DNA of 51,556 bases. Source: Leucogyrophana mollusca. Lineage: Eukaryota; Basidiomycota; Agaricomycetes; Boletales. Below are positions 1 through 12,721 of this stretch, piece by piece. Location: contig MU266533.1 of the NCBI GenBank assembly GCA_021014945.1, positions 1-51,556 of the forward strand, in the 5' to 3' direction. The notes under the pieces were generated by a model. It ran no database searches and had not been told where the DNA came from. It worked only from the letters and a program-made list of their open reading frames with translations. How positions within the stretch are numbered: the stretch's first letter is position 1; each line of letters opens with the position of its first letter. The translations under genes and the position numbers were made by a program.

Positions 1-819
1 CTATATAGATAGACTATGCAATTGATCGACAGTTCTATCATATCTCATCTCTTGATAAGCACATGTGCACGGAGATCATGTCCAATCTGAGAGATAACGG
101 CGATGCATGAGTTCTCGAACCGCCCGGACGTTTTAAAATCAGTACAAATGGTACAAGGAGGTTCTCAATGGTACGGTACGGTACGTCGGCAAGAATTTGC
201 TACTACACAGTCCCCTCGGCTGTCGTTTTCCTGATGGAGTATGATGTGGAAATATGGGGCATGGATACCAGATTTCTCGTCGTGGAGTGCAACACCAGAT
301 CACCAGAAAAGAGTAGATCAGCGCCTTAGGTATTTATGTAAAGGCGGCAACGGAAATTGGTTGATTGGAGACGAATTCAAGCTTGCGGCCCGGACTCTCC
401 CAGACTTGTTGGCTCGGAGACACAGATCGGTTAGCATTGTGCTATGAACTAGCGTTCGGTCGTTTGGTCGGTTGGGCCAGTCAGCCACATGCGCACCTTC
501 CGTGGATATAAATGAACCATAGCTGGGCGGGGAGTCATATCACTGGGTGTCCTGGTCCACTCACCGATCAGGATGCAGGTGTTTGTTTCAAAGGTTGTTG
601 CCAAACAATCCCGATTTGACATCAGTTGATCGAGTCAAAAGTTATTGATATCCGCGCTTCCGCCTGCGGACTTTTTCTTAAAACCCGAATTACAGTACCC
701 GGAGATGTGACTTCGCTCAGCTTCACTCCTTATCAGTTCCTGCGTGCTCCATAGCGCCCGTGCTCTTTCTTTCTTTGACTCCTCGTTGACTCGTTTCTCG
801 AACACCCCCCACCGGAGCA
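1..819. other. Left-edge intergenic region, no gene seen
   Basis: I find no convincing coding sequence here; the open frames are short and resemble nothing I know. A short tandem run of GGTAC units lies near 174-187. The last 240 bases are the presumed promoter of the MFS gene that starts at 820 and contain one copy of an upstream element, listed separately at 581-608, that is shared with the other MFS copies of the window. Confidence 0.5.
581..608. promoter_or_regulatory. Shared upstream element, copy 1 (left MFS gene)
   Basis: The block runs from GTTTGTTTCA to TTGCCAAACAA and matches, at most positions, the blocks at 47323-47352 and 48436-48465. Its ends are roughly inverted (GTTTG and CAAAC), with about 17 bases between the arms. 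It lies about 240 bases before the MFS start codon. Either a regulator binding site or simply conserved leftover of the duplication would explain it. Function is inferred only from position and conservation. Confidence 0.45.
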
Positions 820-2557
820 ATGCAGGATATCCATGACACCATGAACGGCGAAGAAGTGCCTCTGCTTCCGCCAAAGAAGATAAAAAAGCCAAGGACGCCC
901 CTACCAAAGTTGCAGATCGGGATATTGATGGCCTTGCAGCTGGCTGAACCGATATCATCAATGTGTATATATCCCTTTATCAACCAGGTGTGATGTGTTT
1001 CATGTCTATCCTTGCAAGCGAAACTAACATTTGTGATTCTGAAGCTTATCAGGGAGCTTGATATCACAGGCGGTGACGAGGCCAAAGTCGGCTACTATGC
1101 TGGACTCATTGTGTGTTCTGGCATTTGAGGACTGACCAATGCAACTCCGCTGAAACTAAGTGTGAAGGAGTCTCTCTTTTTTGTGACACAGGCCATTACG
1201 ATCTTGCGATGGAGTCGACTGTCTGATCGTATTGGCCGCAAGCCTGTGTTATTAATCGGTCTCTTTGGCCTGTGCATTTCAATGCTTTGTTTCGGCTTGT
1301 CACGAACATTCTGGACTCTCGTTATCAGGTTCGTGCGTTTGCACCACCTTAGTGCCCGTACTTTCTGACATAATCATACGAGCAGTCGATGTATCTGTGG
1401 AATGCTCAACGGAAACATCGGTGTTATGAAGAGTATGATGGGTGAACTCACCGACTCAACAAACATGGCTCGAGGCTTTTCATTCATACCAATTGTGTGG
1501 TGTGCAGGGGGAACCATTGGGTACGTCTCCTACTTCTTAGTCTTGCTGTATGAAATCACTGAAGCACCCTAGACCTTTCATGGGCGGTGTACTAGCACGC
1601 CCTCACGACCGCTTTCCCGAGCTGTTCTCTGGTGTATTTTGGGAGCAATACCCATACTTCCTCCCGTGTGCGACTGCTGCGGCGATCACGGCCATCGCAT
1701 TCCTCTTACTCCTCTTTTTCCTTAAAGAGGTCAGTTGCTGCTTGTTGGAGGATGGCTGTAATTAACCCGTTCTCAGACCTTACCACGGAAAGCTCAAGGA
1801 GTAGCCAATACCAGTGTTACAGATGATGCCCCCGGCAACGCGTCGACACCCCTTCGATCCCTTCTTGTACCCTCTGTGATGATCCCAGTGGCGAATTACG
1901 CGACACTAGCCATTGTCGAGATTACTATACTTGCTCTCCAGCCCCTCTTTTATTCTACTCCTACCGATCTTGGCGGGCTCGGTTTTCCCCCGTCTGTCAT
2001 AGGCGCATGGGTAGCGCTGTTCGGTTTTGCCGATGGGATGTTTCAACTCTGCTTCTTCGCTTCGATTGTCGAGCGTTGGGGCGCCAAACGGATCTTCGTC
2101 ATCTCCGTTTCGTTATTCCTCCCAATAATCGCGATATTCCCGATAATGAGTTCCGTTGTTCGGACGCGAGGTGTTGACTCGTATATCTGGGTGCTGCTGT
2201 CATGCCAGCTGGTCCTTATGGTCATCATGGACATGGCTTTCGGTACGTTATGGATAGCTCGGTTGTATTGCAGCTTGGGCTCACGCACCACATGTAGGAA
2301 CCGTCTTTATGTTTGTGACTTCCTCAGCCCCTACAAAACGTTCCCTTGGGACGATCAATGGCATGGGCCAGACGTTGGCAGCAATAGCCCGTGCTGTCGG
2401 GCCAGCGATGTCCACATCCCTCTTTGCAGCTTCAAAGCAGTTCAATCTCCTCGGAGGTAATGCTGTGTATGTTGTTCTTGCTGTCCTTGCCACCGGGCTG
2501 GTATATCTAGCATCTCGCCTACCTGACGAACTACCGGTGAGAGATGGGGAGCAGTGA
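820..2557 (+). CDS. MFS transporter, left paralogue
   Basis: Predicted 470-residue, 12-helix major facilitator (DHA1/ZIFL-like) of unknown substrate. Exons: 820-987, 1045-1110, 1168-1328, 1386-1520, 1573-1729, 1777-2242, 2298-2557; all splice sites are GT-AG and the joined frame is open. After a short acidic N-terminus with EVPLLPP, the first helix ends CIYPFINQ. The MFS loop motif LSDRIGRKPV follows helix 2, and MKSMMGELTD lies in the helix 4-5 region. A variable central loop is encoded by exon 6, and NGMGQTLAAIARAVGPA lies near helix 11. The start was chosen by alignment with the paralogue at 48746-50541. That gene has the same seven-exon structure; exons 2 to 5 are identical in length and differences are confined to the termini and central loop. 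No frame break is seen, so the gene looks functional. It converges on ZW10, 163 bases away. Confidence 0.88.
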
Positions 2558-2720
2558 TCCACAGCGCCAATCCCACAGCACACGAAATACCCTATCATGG
2601 TCATGATGGATACATAGACGTCACATCAACAACAAAGCTGGCTCGTTGCTCACAATGCATAAATTCATAGCAGGACAGTATCGCTCCAAATAGATCATAC
2701 AGTACTGTCAAGCAACACAA

Positions 2721-5700
2721 TTATCTCGCAGGGTGTCCCCGCTCGATCTTCCCCAGTGTCGTAGTCCGCAGTGGAGTATCTGCAAATAGCGCTCGAACGA
2801 GCTTAACAAGCTCGTCGATCTCGAAGTCCACCAATACACCCTCTTCAAACAAGTACGTGAAATCCGCCATAGAGGCTTCCTATAACGCAGACACGTTAGC
2901 AGAATGTATGGTCGAGTAACGGGAAGTACCCACAAGTAACTCGGACAAGTATGAGAATTTCAGCCAAGAAGGCACGTACGAAACGACAAAGGAAGACTAT
3001 TATAATAGCACGTTATGACCAGCAGGGCGATAATTTTCGATTGTGGACTCACCTCATTCGTATCCTCGACAAAAAGGCCTTCCAGTGCGCCTAGGATCCG
3101 GCACAGTTCGCTTAGTTTATGCGACTCCACTTCCGGTATATCAGGGAGTGCAAGGATATCTTCCAGTATCCGGCTCAGCGCGCCTTCAACGATAGCGCCT
3201 GCTGCGTTGTAGTACTTGCTCTTCGGAAGCACAGACTAGCCGAGGTATTAGTCAACATGAGCTCCGAAACGGCGGAAATGGGGGGAGACGGTAAGCTGAT
3301 GAGTTTGCATACCTTCCATGCGTGTGCAGTACTTCGTATCTCGCGAAGGACCCGCGTAATCGCTGCTTCACAGTCGTCGTAACGGTCTTGGTTCGATGTG
3401 TCTATGAAGCCTTCTGCGCTAGTTAATATATCACACGAAGTTTGGCGCACTTGTTCCTACGGACGAGAACGATTGGTCAAAGAAAGGGGTTATCTGGGGG
3501 AGAGACCCACGATGCCATCTTGGAACAAGCTGTCGGCGAAGAGCTTCAGACCATCTCGACATTCCTCTAGCTTATCCTTCACCGCGAGCACACCGCGCTC
3601 ATAAGTGGCTACGCGGTTTACCTCCTCGGCAAGATAAAAGCAATTATTCGAGAATTGCATGCAGTTCCCATTCCCCGAGCGAATGGGGGCAAGCGCTCGA
3701 TACATATCAAGTATGAGCCCAGCCGACTGCATTATAAGTGTTCCCGGGAGAGTAGCAGATGTCGGAGAGTAGCCGAAAATACCAGATGACGCAAGAGCCT
3801 TGCCTTCGTGCAGGGCATCTTCAACTATGCGGATGATGGTTTTTGTGAGCGACGAAACGAGGTAAGGTTCTTGGATGAGTGTTTGGGACTTGGATGGGGA
3901 TTTTGTGTGATGTCGGTCGGGTGCAGTTGCTGGTGGCTGAGATGAAGGTGTAGGTGTTGAGTGTCCATTAGCCATTATCCCGTTACCATTCTCGCCTGGG
4001 TGGGGTTTAGCCTTAGAAGAGACTTTCTGCAAACCTGCTGCGGGTTTTGGTTGGTGTATAGGTATTGAGGGAGCCGCAGGCGGCCGCGCTGAGGAGCTAC
4101 TCGAAGCGGGGGCGGGGTCGTCTCCCCAGGGATCATCCCAGGCGTTTTCTTCGTCGATGCTGCTTTGTGAATTCTCACCGTGTTCACCTTCTGAATCATG
4201 GGAACCATTGGCTTCCGGCTGCTCTTCCGCCGATCCACTGTCGTCGTTCCAGCCCCAAGCGTCTTCTGGATCCACATCCATATCAGACGGAACACTTGGC
4301 TCTGGTTCCGGTATAGGCTCAGGCTCAGGCTCATCGAGGTCATCATCGAAGCCCCACCCGCTCTCATCTTCAGCTGCGGCGGATTTGGAGGAGCTCGTAG
4401 CGATACTTTGATCATCCTCCAAGCCCCATGCATCCGTGTCCCCGTCTGCAACTTCGATGGGTCCCGACGTCTCCTCAACGACCGTGCCTTGCGCTGACAT
4501 CATATGCGCGTAAAACGTTTGGCGATCGTTAGTGTTCTGTAGGATGGCCAAGCGAGCGCCGTCGAGGATGTGTTGCCTTCTCTTCTTCTCATAGTGCGCG
4601 TTCACATTGTCTACCCAAGCCTTGATCTCTTTGTCTGTAGCTCCATCGCTCAGCAGGCCAACGATGTACTTGCTCTCGAAGTCGACAGCCTTTCGCGTTA
4701 GGTCGAGGAAAGCCGTCAGCGCGTCGAGGGAAGAGGGAAGGCATGGGACAAGCAGGCGGGCGAGTATGGCGGAGGTTAAGGGCTTGCGGAGGCTTCGCGG
4801 AAAGGCCTCTTGCTGGGTCTTGGGGAGGACAGGGAAGAGTCGCTCTTTGAGGAAATCGAGTAAGACTGAGAGGTTGTCCAGGCGAGAGCTAGGGCTGAAA
4901 GTGCTGGGTGGTGCATGGAAGTGTTCCAGCTTGTAGAAAGGTGATGCGTGATTATCGTTCGCAATGCTCGCCGTCAGTGAAGTCGGCTGTTCAAGAATGT
5001 ATTCGATGTAGTGAGTTGTGAGGTCACGGCGCAGGGCTGTCAGGTGAGATGTTAACGAAGAGGGTGACAGCGAGGATAGCACTGAAGATAGGGATAGAGG
5101 AATAGTCGATCCGGGAACTGAAAGAAACGACGATGGTGAGTACTGAGGGTGTTTTAGTGGTAGTGGAAACTTACCGAGAACCGAAGAATGGATGGTGATC
5201 TGGGAAGGAGAGACAACTAAGCTCTCGGAGGAAGCATTGCTTAGAAGTTCCTCAACGCGGTTACTTAAAACACGAAGCCTGGCCTGTCCCAGGATCATAG
5301 CGTGTCACTCTCAGACCAGTGAACCGGATGACAATGCACACCTTCATGTCCACCGTAACCGCTGCCTCGTTTAAGGGACCCGGCGCACTCCCAAGGAGAC
5401 TATTCAGCGCACTACTGGCGTCAACCGCTGCAGGTAAGTCTCCCACGTCAACCATGGCTTGTAGGGATGATAGCTGCGCATTGCATTGCGACAAGTGCAC
5501 TAATGAACCGTGCAATATATCCGCATCCAAAGACGCTTGAGCAAGTGTTTTATGGGCAGCTAGAGATTCCAGTAAAGTGGGGACAAGACCTGACTGTCCG
5601 GACATCAAATCCCAGTAGACCAACACGTAAAGTCTACCTACCTCCGGTTCCGACAGCACGTTGTTCAGGCTCTCGATATTGTCCGAGAGAGAGCGCAGAC

Positions 5701-5986
5701 GCGCTTGAACAGACCGCGACGAAGCTAGCTGCCTCTCAAATGCGGGAAGGTCCTCATGAATGCGGTCGTGGATGCGTTTCTGTACTGTGCACTCAGTTCC
5801 GAAAGCTCACAAGGAATAGCCGGTGAACAACACCTTTGCGAGATTTATAGACTCCTCCAATTCGCAGCGCCACGATGAAGCTACAGACGACGTCAGCGAC
5901 TGTACAGTCACGGAATCGAGCTTGGACAGGATCTGAGAAGAGACATCCAATTTGCGGGGAAGGTGGGTGGGCAGAGGAAAGGCCAT
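2721..5986 (-). CDS. ZW10: ZW10 / Dsl1-type tethering protein
   Basis: Homologue of ZW10, a subunit of the NRZ/Dsl1 complex that tethers COPI vesicles at the ER. Translation starts at MAFPLPTHLPRK (5986). A 42-base intron (5792-5833) follows exon 1. Exon 2 encodes a coiled N-terminal part (QKRIHDRIHEDLPAFE). Further introns are inferred near 5640, 5300 and 5150, then one long exon runs to 3511, and exons lie at 3313-3456, 3053-3235 and 2721-2879. Family signs are the C-terminal segment with LILDMYRALAPI and MQFSNNCFYLAEEV. The middle (4118-4445) is an acidic linker with four tryptophan-acid motifs: AWGLEDD, GWGFDDD, AWGWNDD, WDDPWGDD. In yeast Dsl1 an acidic loop with tryptophan motifs binds COPI coat subunits, so the same role is likely here (inference). 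A kinetochore role as in animals is less likely in fungi. Confidence 0.78.
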
Positions 5987-6114
5987 GTCATTACCGCACA
6001 AAGTCAAAACGTGGATTCATGGAGGGGAAGGTAGATGACTAAGCAAGGTCCTCCCAAGGATCAGGGGAACCATATATTTCATAAAGTACTCCAGACAATA
6101 TCTACGAACAGGGA

Positions 6115-7497
6115 TCACTTCGCAGACAGCTCCACTGCGTTCTTAAATGCTCCAAGCAGTGCAGAAAGTTGAATTTTTTCACTGGCACCCGTGGATAATC
6201 GATGTCTACGCAACAGTCAGCGAAAGTACCAGTGTAGACTCACGACGCCTTACTCTGTCGTAGCCAGAAAGTCTAACAAGTAGACGCGAGCTTGAGGTTT
6301 GAACTCTATTGTCTCAACATATTCATAGGCGCCAGAGATGAGATCCTGGAGTGCCAACCCGCGCTCAGTCTTCATTGCAGATATCACTTCAGGCAAATTG
6401 TCAGTTTCCCAGCACCAGATAAAAGATGAGAGAACAAACTCTGATAAGATGTCGTAAATTCGTCAGAGAGCATCGAGTTTACTATGGTTTCGATGTCTGA
6501 CGGGTGCGGGTTCCCAGTGCAGTTATAAATCTCGGTTTCCCCGATAGAGTCGTATGCTGCATGACATGCCTGGAGCACGTTCAGCGCCCTTCGCATATCG
6601 CCCTTTGATAGCTTCAGCAGTGCTTTCTTTCCATCAGCAGTCAAATTGACGCTACAAGCGCCGCCATCAGTCCACAACTACAAGTCTAGCAGAAGGTCAA
6701 GACGACCCACCGCTCGGCCTCTACTACGCTGTTGACCCTCTTCTCAACCTCCGGAATCGGTAACGGAGAGAAACGGAACCTCGTGCAACGACTTTGTATC
6801 GCTGGTGCGATTTTGTTCACATAGTTACATATGATGCAGAAGCGCACGTTCTTAGTGTACTGTTCGATGACTCGCCGTAAAGCAGCTTGCGCCGCCTGCG
6901 TCATCATGTCTGCTTCATCTAGGATGATGAGTTTGTACCCCTTGGCAAACAGTGTTCGTGTTTCTGCAAATTGTTTGATTTGCTCGCGCACTACGTCTAT
7001 GCCGCGGTCGTCGGAGGCGTTGAGCTGTATATGCTCAGCATGAGTGGTATATCAGAAGAAAAATGCACACACCTCGAGTATCTGTTTCCGATACTCAGAG
7101 CCATATATACGGCGAGCTACAGCGAGGATTGTGGAGGTTTTACCAGTACCAGGAGGTCCGTAGAACAATAGATGCGGCAACCGATTCTTTTCGATGAACT
7201 TGTCGACTGCACGTGACGTTTCGGGTTAGTTATGAGACACCAAAAGACCAGGTGCAACACGTACTAGTAGTGGTAATATCCTTATGAGAGACCACGTCGT
7301 CCAACGTGACTGGTCGATATTTCTCTACCCTGTGGGTGAGGTCCAATTGGAATTTCGTTCTTCATGCGACAAGAGGCGTACCATGGTAGGTTTTCGTCGT
7401 CGTATGGCTGGTTTTGGTCAACGGCCTTTCCTTTGCCTTTGTTAACGGATGGTAGGGTAGCATCCACCTCCATCTGACTGTCGTCGTCGCTGTCCAT
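6115..7497 (-). CDS. RFC3: Replication factor C subunit 3 (human RFC5 type)
   Basis: Small subunit of the clamp loader that places PCNA on DNA. The N-terminal leader is Ser/Asp-rich; exon 1 (7382-7497) ends in the conserved ENLPW and the next exon starts [15 protein letters not shown]. Walker A is [10 protein letters not shown] (about 7130-7170), the RFC box LNASDDRGI sits at an exon junction, Walker B is LIILDEAD, and the SRC motif is in SRCTRFRF. The C-terminal collar carries [18 protein letters not shown] and [10 protein letters not shown], typical of this subunit. The last intron splits ATTE/HRLSTG: the donor GTAAGG overlaps an apparent stop codon, and using it restores the frame to [11 protein letters not shown] and a stop at 6115. 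The start is the ATG at 7497; an upstream in-frame TTG is not a start. The gene is head-to-head with RPS31, 336 bases apart. Confidence 0.93.
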
Positions 7498-7833
7498 GCT
7501 TTCGCAAACCAAATTTTCAAGCTAGAAGTCCGTTTTTCTCAGCTATAACCAGATTTCTCCAACGCCAATAGCAAGAAACCTGAAGGGGATGGGAGTCGGG
7601 CTCAGAGCAGTCTCTTGCTGTGGCGAAGACGCGGTTATTGACGCGACGCGACTCGATCCTTGCATCCAAACTAGGTGCTTACTAATACAGCGTATTGTTC
7701 CCACGCACAGACCATCATCACAAACATTAAGCTTTCGACTTTTGATTACACATACCCTTGCATACGACCACAACAATCGTCTCGTCGACGACTCCACCGT
7801 TAATCTCGTTGGACAGACAGAGGCGTACGAAGG
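7498..7833. promoter_or_regulatory. Divergent promoter region RFC3 / RPS31
   Basis: This 336-base stretch lies between the start codons of RFC3 (-) and the ubiquitin-eS31 fusion gene (+). It must hold both promoters. I see no clear TATA box. The part before RPS31 is rich in CACA and TCGT-type pyrimidine tracts, as is common before fungal ribosomal protein genes. Confidence 0.6.
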
Positions 7834-8553
<720 letters not shown>

Positions 8554-9069
8554 CCTATTTTCGTCCCGATTGTGAAGTATGATTACATGTTGTAGACACA
8601 GGTTCTGAATGTGAATGTTATGCTGTTCGGTAATCAATGGGCGATAAAAGCTGAGTACTATCCCAGGTGACTTGAAGAGGGTGACGCTGTAGCATGGATC
8701 ATCACTACAAACCCTTCTGGTGGATGGAAACAAGTTTCACTCGTCAGAGGGTATATTCGGTATGTTATAAGATGTGATAGCTATCGGTAGTGTATGCAGA
8801 TTGTTATCTGTGCAACATATGCCTGGTAAATATCTACGAGGAAGGGGTTCGGAAAGGTTATCTATGGGAGAAAATTCTATGTCTATATTGTCATCCCGAA
8901 ATCTATATCCAGTGCAGATCTAGTGGAGTCTAAGGAGGTATCCAGCCCGTCTATTTCGCGCCTGCTTCTCCCGATAATCAAAGCCAGGAAGTGAAGGAGC
9001 GTTCTAGTGATGTGGAAGTGTTGTAGGTCTAAGTCTAAGGAACCAAGGATATCTAGTGATGCAAAGGGA
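8554..9069. other. Intergenic, convergent 3' regions
   Basis: This lies between the stop codons of RPS31 (+) and the F-box gene (-). It presumably holds both 3' untranslated regions. I see no coding sequence or repeat here. Confidence 0.5.
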
Positions 9070-10615
9070 TCAGCGGCGAACAAGGTTAGCCCGAACCTGG
9101 CGCCATTGTTCGTCGTCGTCATTGCCAAGGCCAGGGTACACCTCGGTCAAAGACGGGAAGAGGCAGTCGATGTATGTCGATAACAACTGCACTTCCGGGG
9201 AGCAGTGAGAGCCAATAGTGAGCTGGCGCAGTGGATGCGGTTGCAGCTGTACGCTGGATCCTTCCAGCGATGCCCCAGACGCGGCGTCCAGGGTCATCAC
9301 CAGATGCTCCAGCTTTTTGCAACGTTTGGCCAGCGCCGCCAAACAGGAGAGGCTTGTTTTAGGCCGCCACTGTTCTCCAACACATTCTAGCGCGGCCGGA
9401 GCACCAAGCTCCAGTTGTTCAAGGTGTGGCCACCACGTAGCTAGTTCTTCTACATCGCGGTCTGCGAGGTCCGGGGGGACGAGTGTGTCGAGTATAAAAC
9501 GCCGCAAGGGGAGCTTGGACAGCGGTCGCAGGTCGTCTAGGGTAAAGTGATTATAAGGAGAAGGCTGCGTATCGTCTAAATCGTCTATGTCTATGGAGTG
9601 TTCTATCGTCAGGTCGTCTAGGGAAGTGGGGGCGATGGCGGATATAGCGTGAAATACATTATTCCATGAGGAAGGAGGGCCGGTCGGCAGTTCAGCGTCG
9701 ATGCGGAGTGTGCGGATCGTCTGATGCGGAAGGTTTCGGAGGATGCATTCCACTACGGGCGCATGTGCTCGTATGCGAAGCTTTTGAAGAGCTGGGAAGA
9801 ATGCAGCCCGTTCTTGAGAGTGGGCATTGACTACATCAATCAGCTGTTCAGCAGCAAGGTTTCCCGCTTGAATGTCGAATTCTACAAGAGCAGGGAGTGT
9901 CGACACCGCCATCAGTGTGTCTGTAGTGAGCGAATTCGAAACATGCAGCGTGACTGAGCGCAAAGATATCAAAGAGCGAAGGGAATGGTTGAAGCAGTCT
10001 CCTATTGTCCCACGAATGTAAAGACGCTCGAGTGCCGTGCCTTTCGCTACCTGCATGAGAAGCTCGCATGCAAGGATTGTGTTCCGAGCGATACGCTCGG
10101 CAATGAACCCTAGATCCAGCTCTAAGGTGCGCAGCTTGGCAGATATACTCATCTGGTTCTGAAGCTCGCCCCATCCAGACGCGTCAATGCGGGCGAAGGT
10201 GAGGCTGGGAAGAAGATCCAATGAGTTGTCAAGCACAAGGTGGGATAGGACGGAAGGGTCCAGATTGACGCTCTGTTGGTTCGTGATGCGTCTGATTCGC
10301 TTTGCATACGACCGGAATACGGCCAGGGTTGTGGAAGGAGACAAAGGCCCGATATCCTAACCGAAACAGCATGAGATGGATGCGGGTGGGCAACTTCGGA
10401 GGGTCGCTCACAATACTGCGCTTAGTGCAAGCTGCGCCGGGAATCAAAGACAACAGAGGCGCTATCGAAAGTAACCTCTTCCAAATCCTGTCCAATGCCG
10501 GGTCCTTCCAAGCCTTGCAGCATCTCGCGAGAGAACAAAGTGACTTTTTTCCTGTTTCCGAGCACAGATCGAATATTACCTGCAGAACTTCGTCAATCAA
10601 AAGCGCTCGGTGCAT
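9070..10615 (-). CDS. F-box protein with LRR-like C-terminal part
   Basis: About 480 residues in two exons. The N-terminus has an F-box-like helix bundle (LLIDEVLQVIFDLC ... SLARCCKAWKDPALDRIWKRL), followed by the agaricomycete-type LSIAPLLSLIPG. The intron (55 bases, about 10350-10404) joins CTKRSI to DIGPLSPSTTLAVFRSY; without it the two frames would not connect. The rest alternates leucine-rich strands and helices (LRTLELDLGF, LERLYIRGTIGD, LRSVTLHVSNS), as in degenerate leucine-rich repeats. Such proteins usually recruit substrates to SCF ubiquitin ligases through Skp1; the target is unknown. Large lineage-specific families of this type are common in mushrooms. Confidence 0.75.
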
Positions 10616-12721
10616 CTTCCACCACAGATCCCCGCCTCTCGCCTGAGATGAGATATTAGCACTTGTTCCGGGGATAGGTGAAAGATTAAGCCTTGCCTTT
10701 TCTTTTTACACCTTTGAAGGTGGGGGAGAGAACAGCAAGAACACAGCAGTCACCAAATCGGAGGCAAAAAATTGGCACGTCGAGATATGATTGGTCAAGG
10801 ACCGTCACGTGATTCTGTCTCGATACAATGCGCTGCTCGCACCAAACTACTTATATTCATTCATTATGCACCCAACACCTTAAGTCCCCCGCGCGAACTC
10901 GGGTTGAAGAGCAGCTTTCTCAGCAGAGAAGCCGTGTATTGATGATGAAGCTTGAAATCCCAAGAGAAGCCTGCAAAGTGTATCTCAGACCATCTCGGAT
11001 CCCGTATATCCACGGACAGTTAACCAAGAGGTGTAATTCGTCGATGTGCAGCGCGGCCTTGCCCTGTCCTTTCTTTCCCAACGCTCCCCCGCAACCCTAC
11101 GACCGCCGAGGGGCCTCTCGTAGTATCACCGGAGCGCCCAGAGTGTTTATTCTGGGTCGACGGCGGTATGATCGGGGATGCTGCGATAGACCATACGTCG
11201 TCGAGAACAAGAGAGGGGTTCGAAGCCGACGGACTGTGAGGTGGTGCGTATAGAGCTTCGTGAAGCCCGTGCGAAAAGCCTGTACGTCGAGAGGATCTAT
11301 ATTGTCGGTGCCGAGCAAGGAATGGCCACTGGGCTTTACTTAATCTTTCGCAGAGAATGGTTGAACGGTGCCATCGCCATATCTGACAGCAGGAATATGG
11401 TTCTGTACTTTGTGACCTCCCAACGGCCGACGTTACTTTGCAAGGAACCCTTCGTTTAGTCCAGATCAGCGCTTCACCCCCCGCACCCAATGTCAAGCCC
11501 CGAGCCGCATTATACGCAGATAGACTGGAGTCTTTCTTATACCCATAGTGTTCTCACTAAAAAGAGATAGTGCGTTCCACGATACATATTTCCTATTCCC
11601 GCAGATAAAATCTGATCTGTAGTCGTCATCTCAAGTCACCATCATTGCCATTTTTTAGAGTTCGGAGTGTCTTAACATGGAGCTCTCAGAACCCATCTCG
11701 TATCCGTCACTGTGTGCGATCTATCGGCAGTCGAATTCTCGAAACCCTGGTCAGGCGCCTAACGTTGGAACAATGCATCATCTCGATAATGTCGATCTTA
11801 TCAGCATATCTTCCTTGCCTAATGAATTATCTCCGCTGTAGCTGTCCTCTTCTCGCTTCCCAACCTCAGTACATCATGTGGGCAGAACTCAGTGCAAGAA
11901 GCACACCATTATTGCCCCGTTCCCGGATCTTCTTATTATTCGGCGCTTGATCTTATTTCCCTCTTGTCTTCTTGTGGATCCACTCGCGCGGTCACTGCTT
12001 CGCTGCTGAGGCTCAATGGAGTGGCTGGGCGAATATTATGAACAGTGCTCTTGCATTTGAGGCGTAAGTCTGAACGCCGCAAGCGGATTGTGTTGGGGAG
12101 AAGGGACGGGTAAACGATGTAAGTGAAATGAGAAGATTTCCCCGCTTGGCTCATGCTGTTTCCATGATTGCAGTGGCTGCTCTTGCATTCGAATGGCAAT
12201 TTTCTCTCGCTGGAAGGGGCGCCAATTGCTGAGTATGACACCAAGGGTGTATTTTGCTCGCCATATCGGGTCACGCTGATTAGGGCCTACTCAAGCCGCG
12301 TTTCATGCTAATATAAGCACCCAGGAAAGGAGCTTCGATGGAGTGCTTATACGTTGCGTCGGCGTCGTGATCTGGCTATGGCACGTTAACTACGAACGTA
12401 CGAACAGACTTGGCCCTACAAATCCAGATGCGGCGTCTTGATATGGCAAAGCGATTATGTCTGTGCGTATCACACCAATTTTCTTCACATCTATATACTA
12501 TCCATTACTCCTTCATGCACTGGAATTTAAGTGGACTGCGCCCATCGGCGACATGGACTTAGAGGTTGATTGCTCCAACTGCCTGGATTCATGTTGATTT
12601 CGTATTGCTCTCCCAGACTTATTTAATCGACTGCGCAGCGCTCTCGACGAGCTATCCCCCCAATCCCACTCGCACTGTCTCAAGGCAAACTAACTCGAGT
12701 TGTTCTACCCTCATCGGCAAC
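10616..12721. other. Gene-poor region, 2.1 kb
   Basis: No gene can be supported. Open frames around 10828-11253 (+) and 11020-11496 (-) overlap each other and lack recognisable motifs. Near 11775-11830 (+) a short frame reads ISISSLPNELSPL and then stops; it resembles the start of an F-box and may be a remnant. An 8-base perfect inverted repeat, ATAAGCAC/GTGCTTAT, lies at 12313-12320 and 12343-12350. The last part is presumably the promoter of the DUF2235 gene. Confidence 0.4.

Noticed and set aside
3975..4478. 167-codon minus-strand frame
   Set aside because: It is a frame-shifted shadow of the ZW10 acidic linker.
10828..11253. 141-codon plus-strand frame
   Set aside because: Arginine/cysteine-rich low-information sequence, overlapped by antisense frames, no motif and no sensible exon partners.
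12580..12620. Similarity of CTGGATTCATGT(T/G)GATTT to a stretch near 48510, upstream of the right MFS gene
   Set aside because: The matching part is short and not accompanied by the TTGTTTG element; I consider it chance without a computed alignment.
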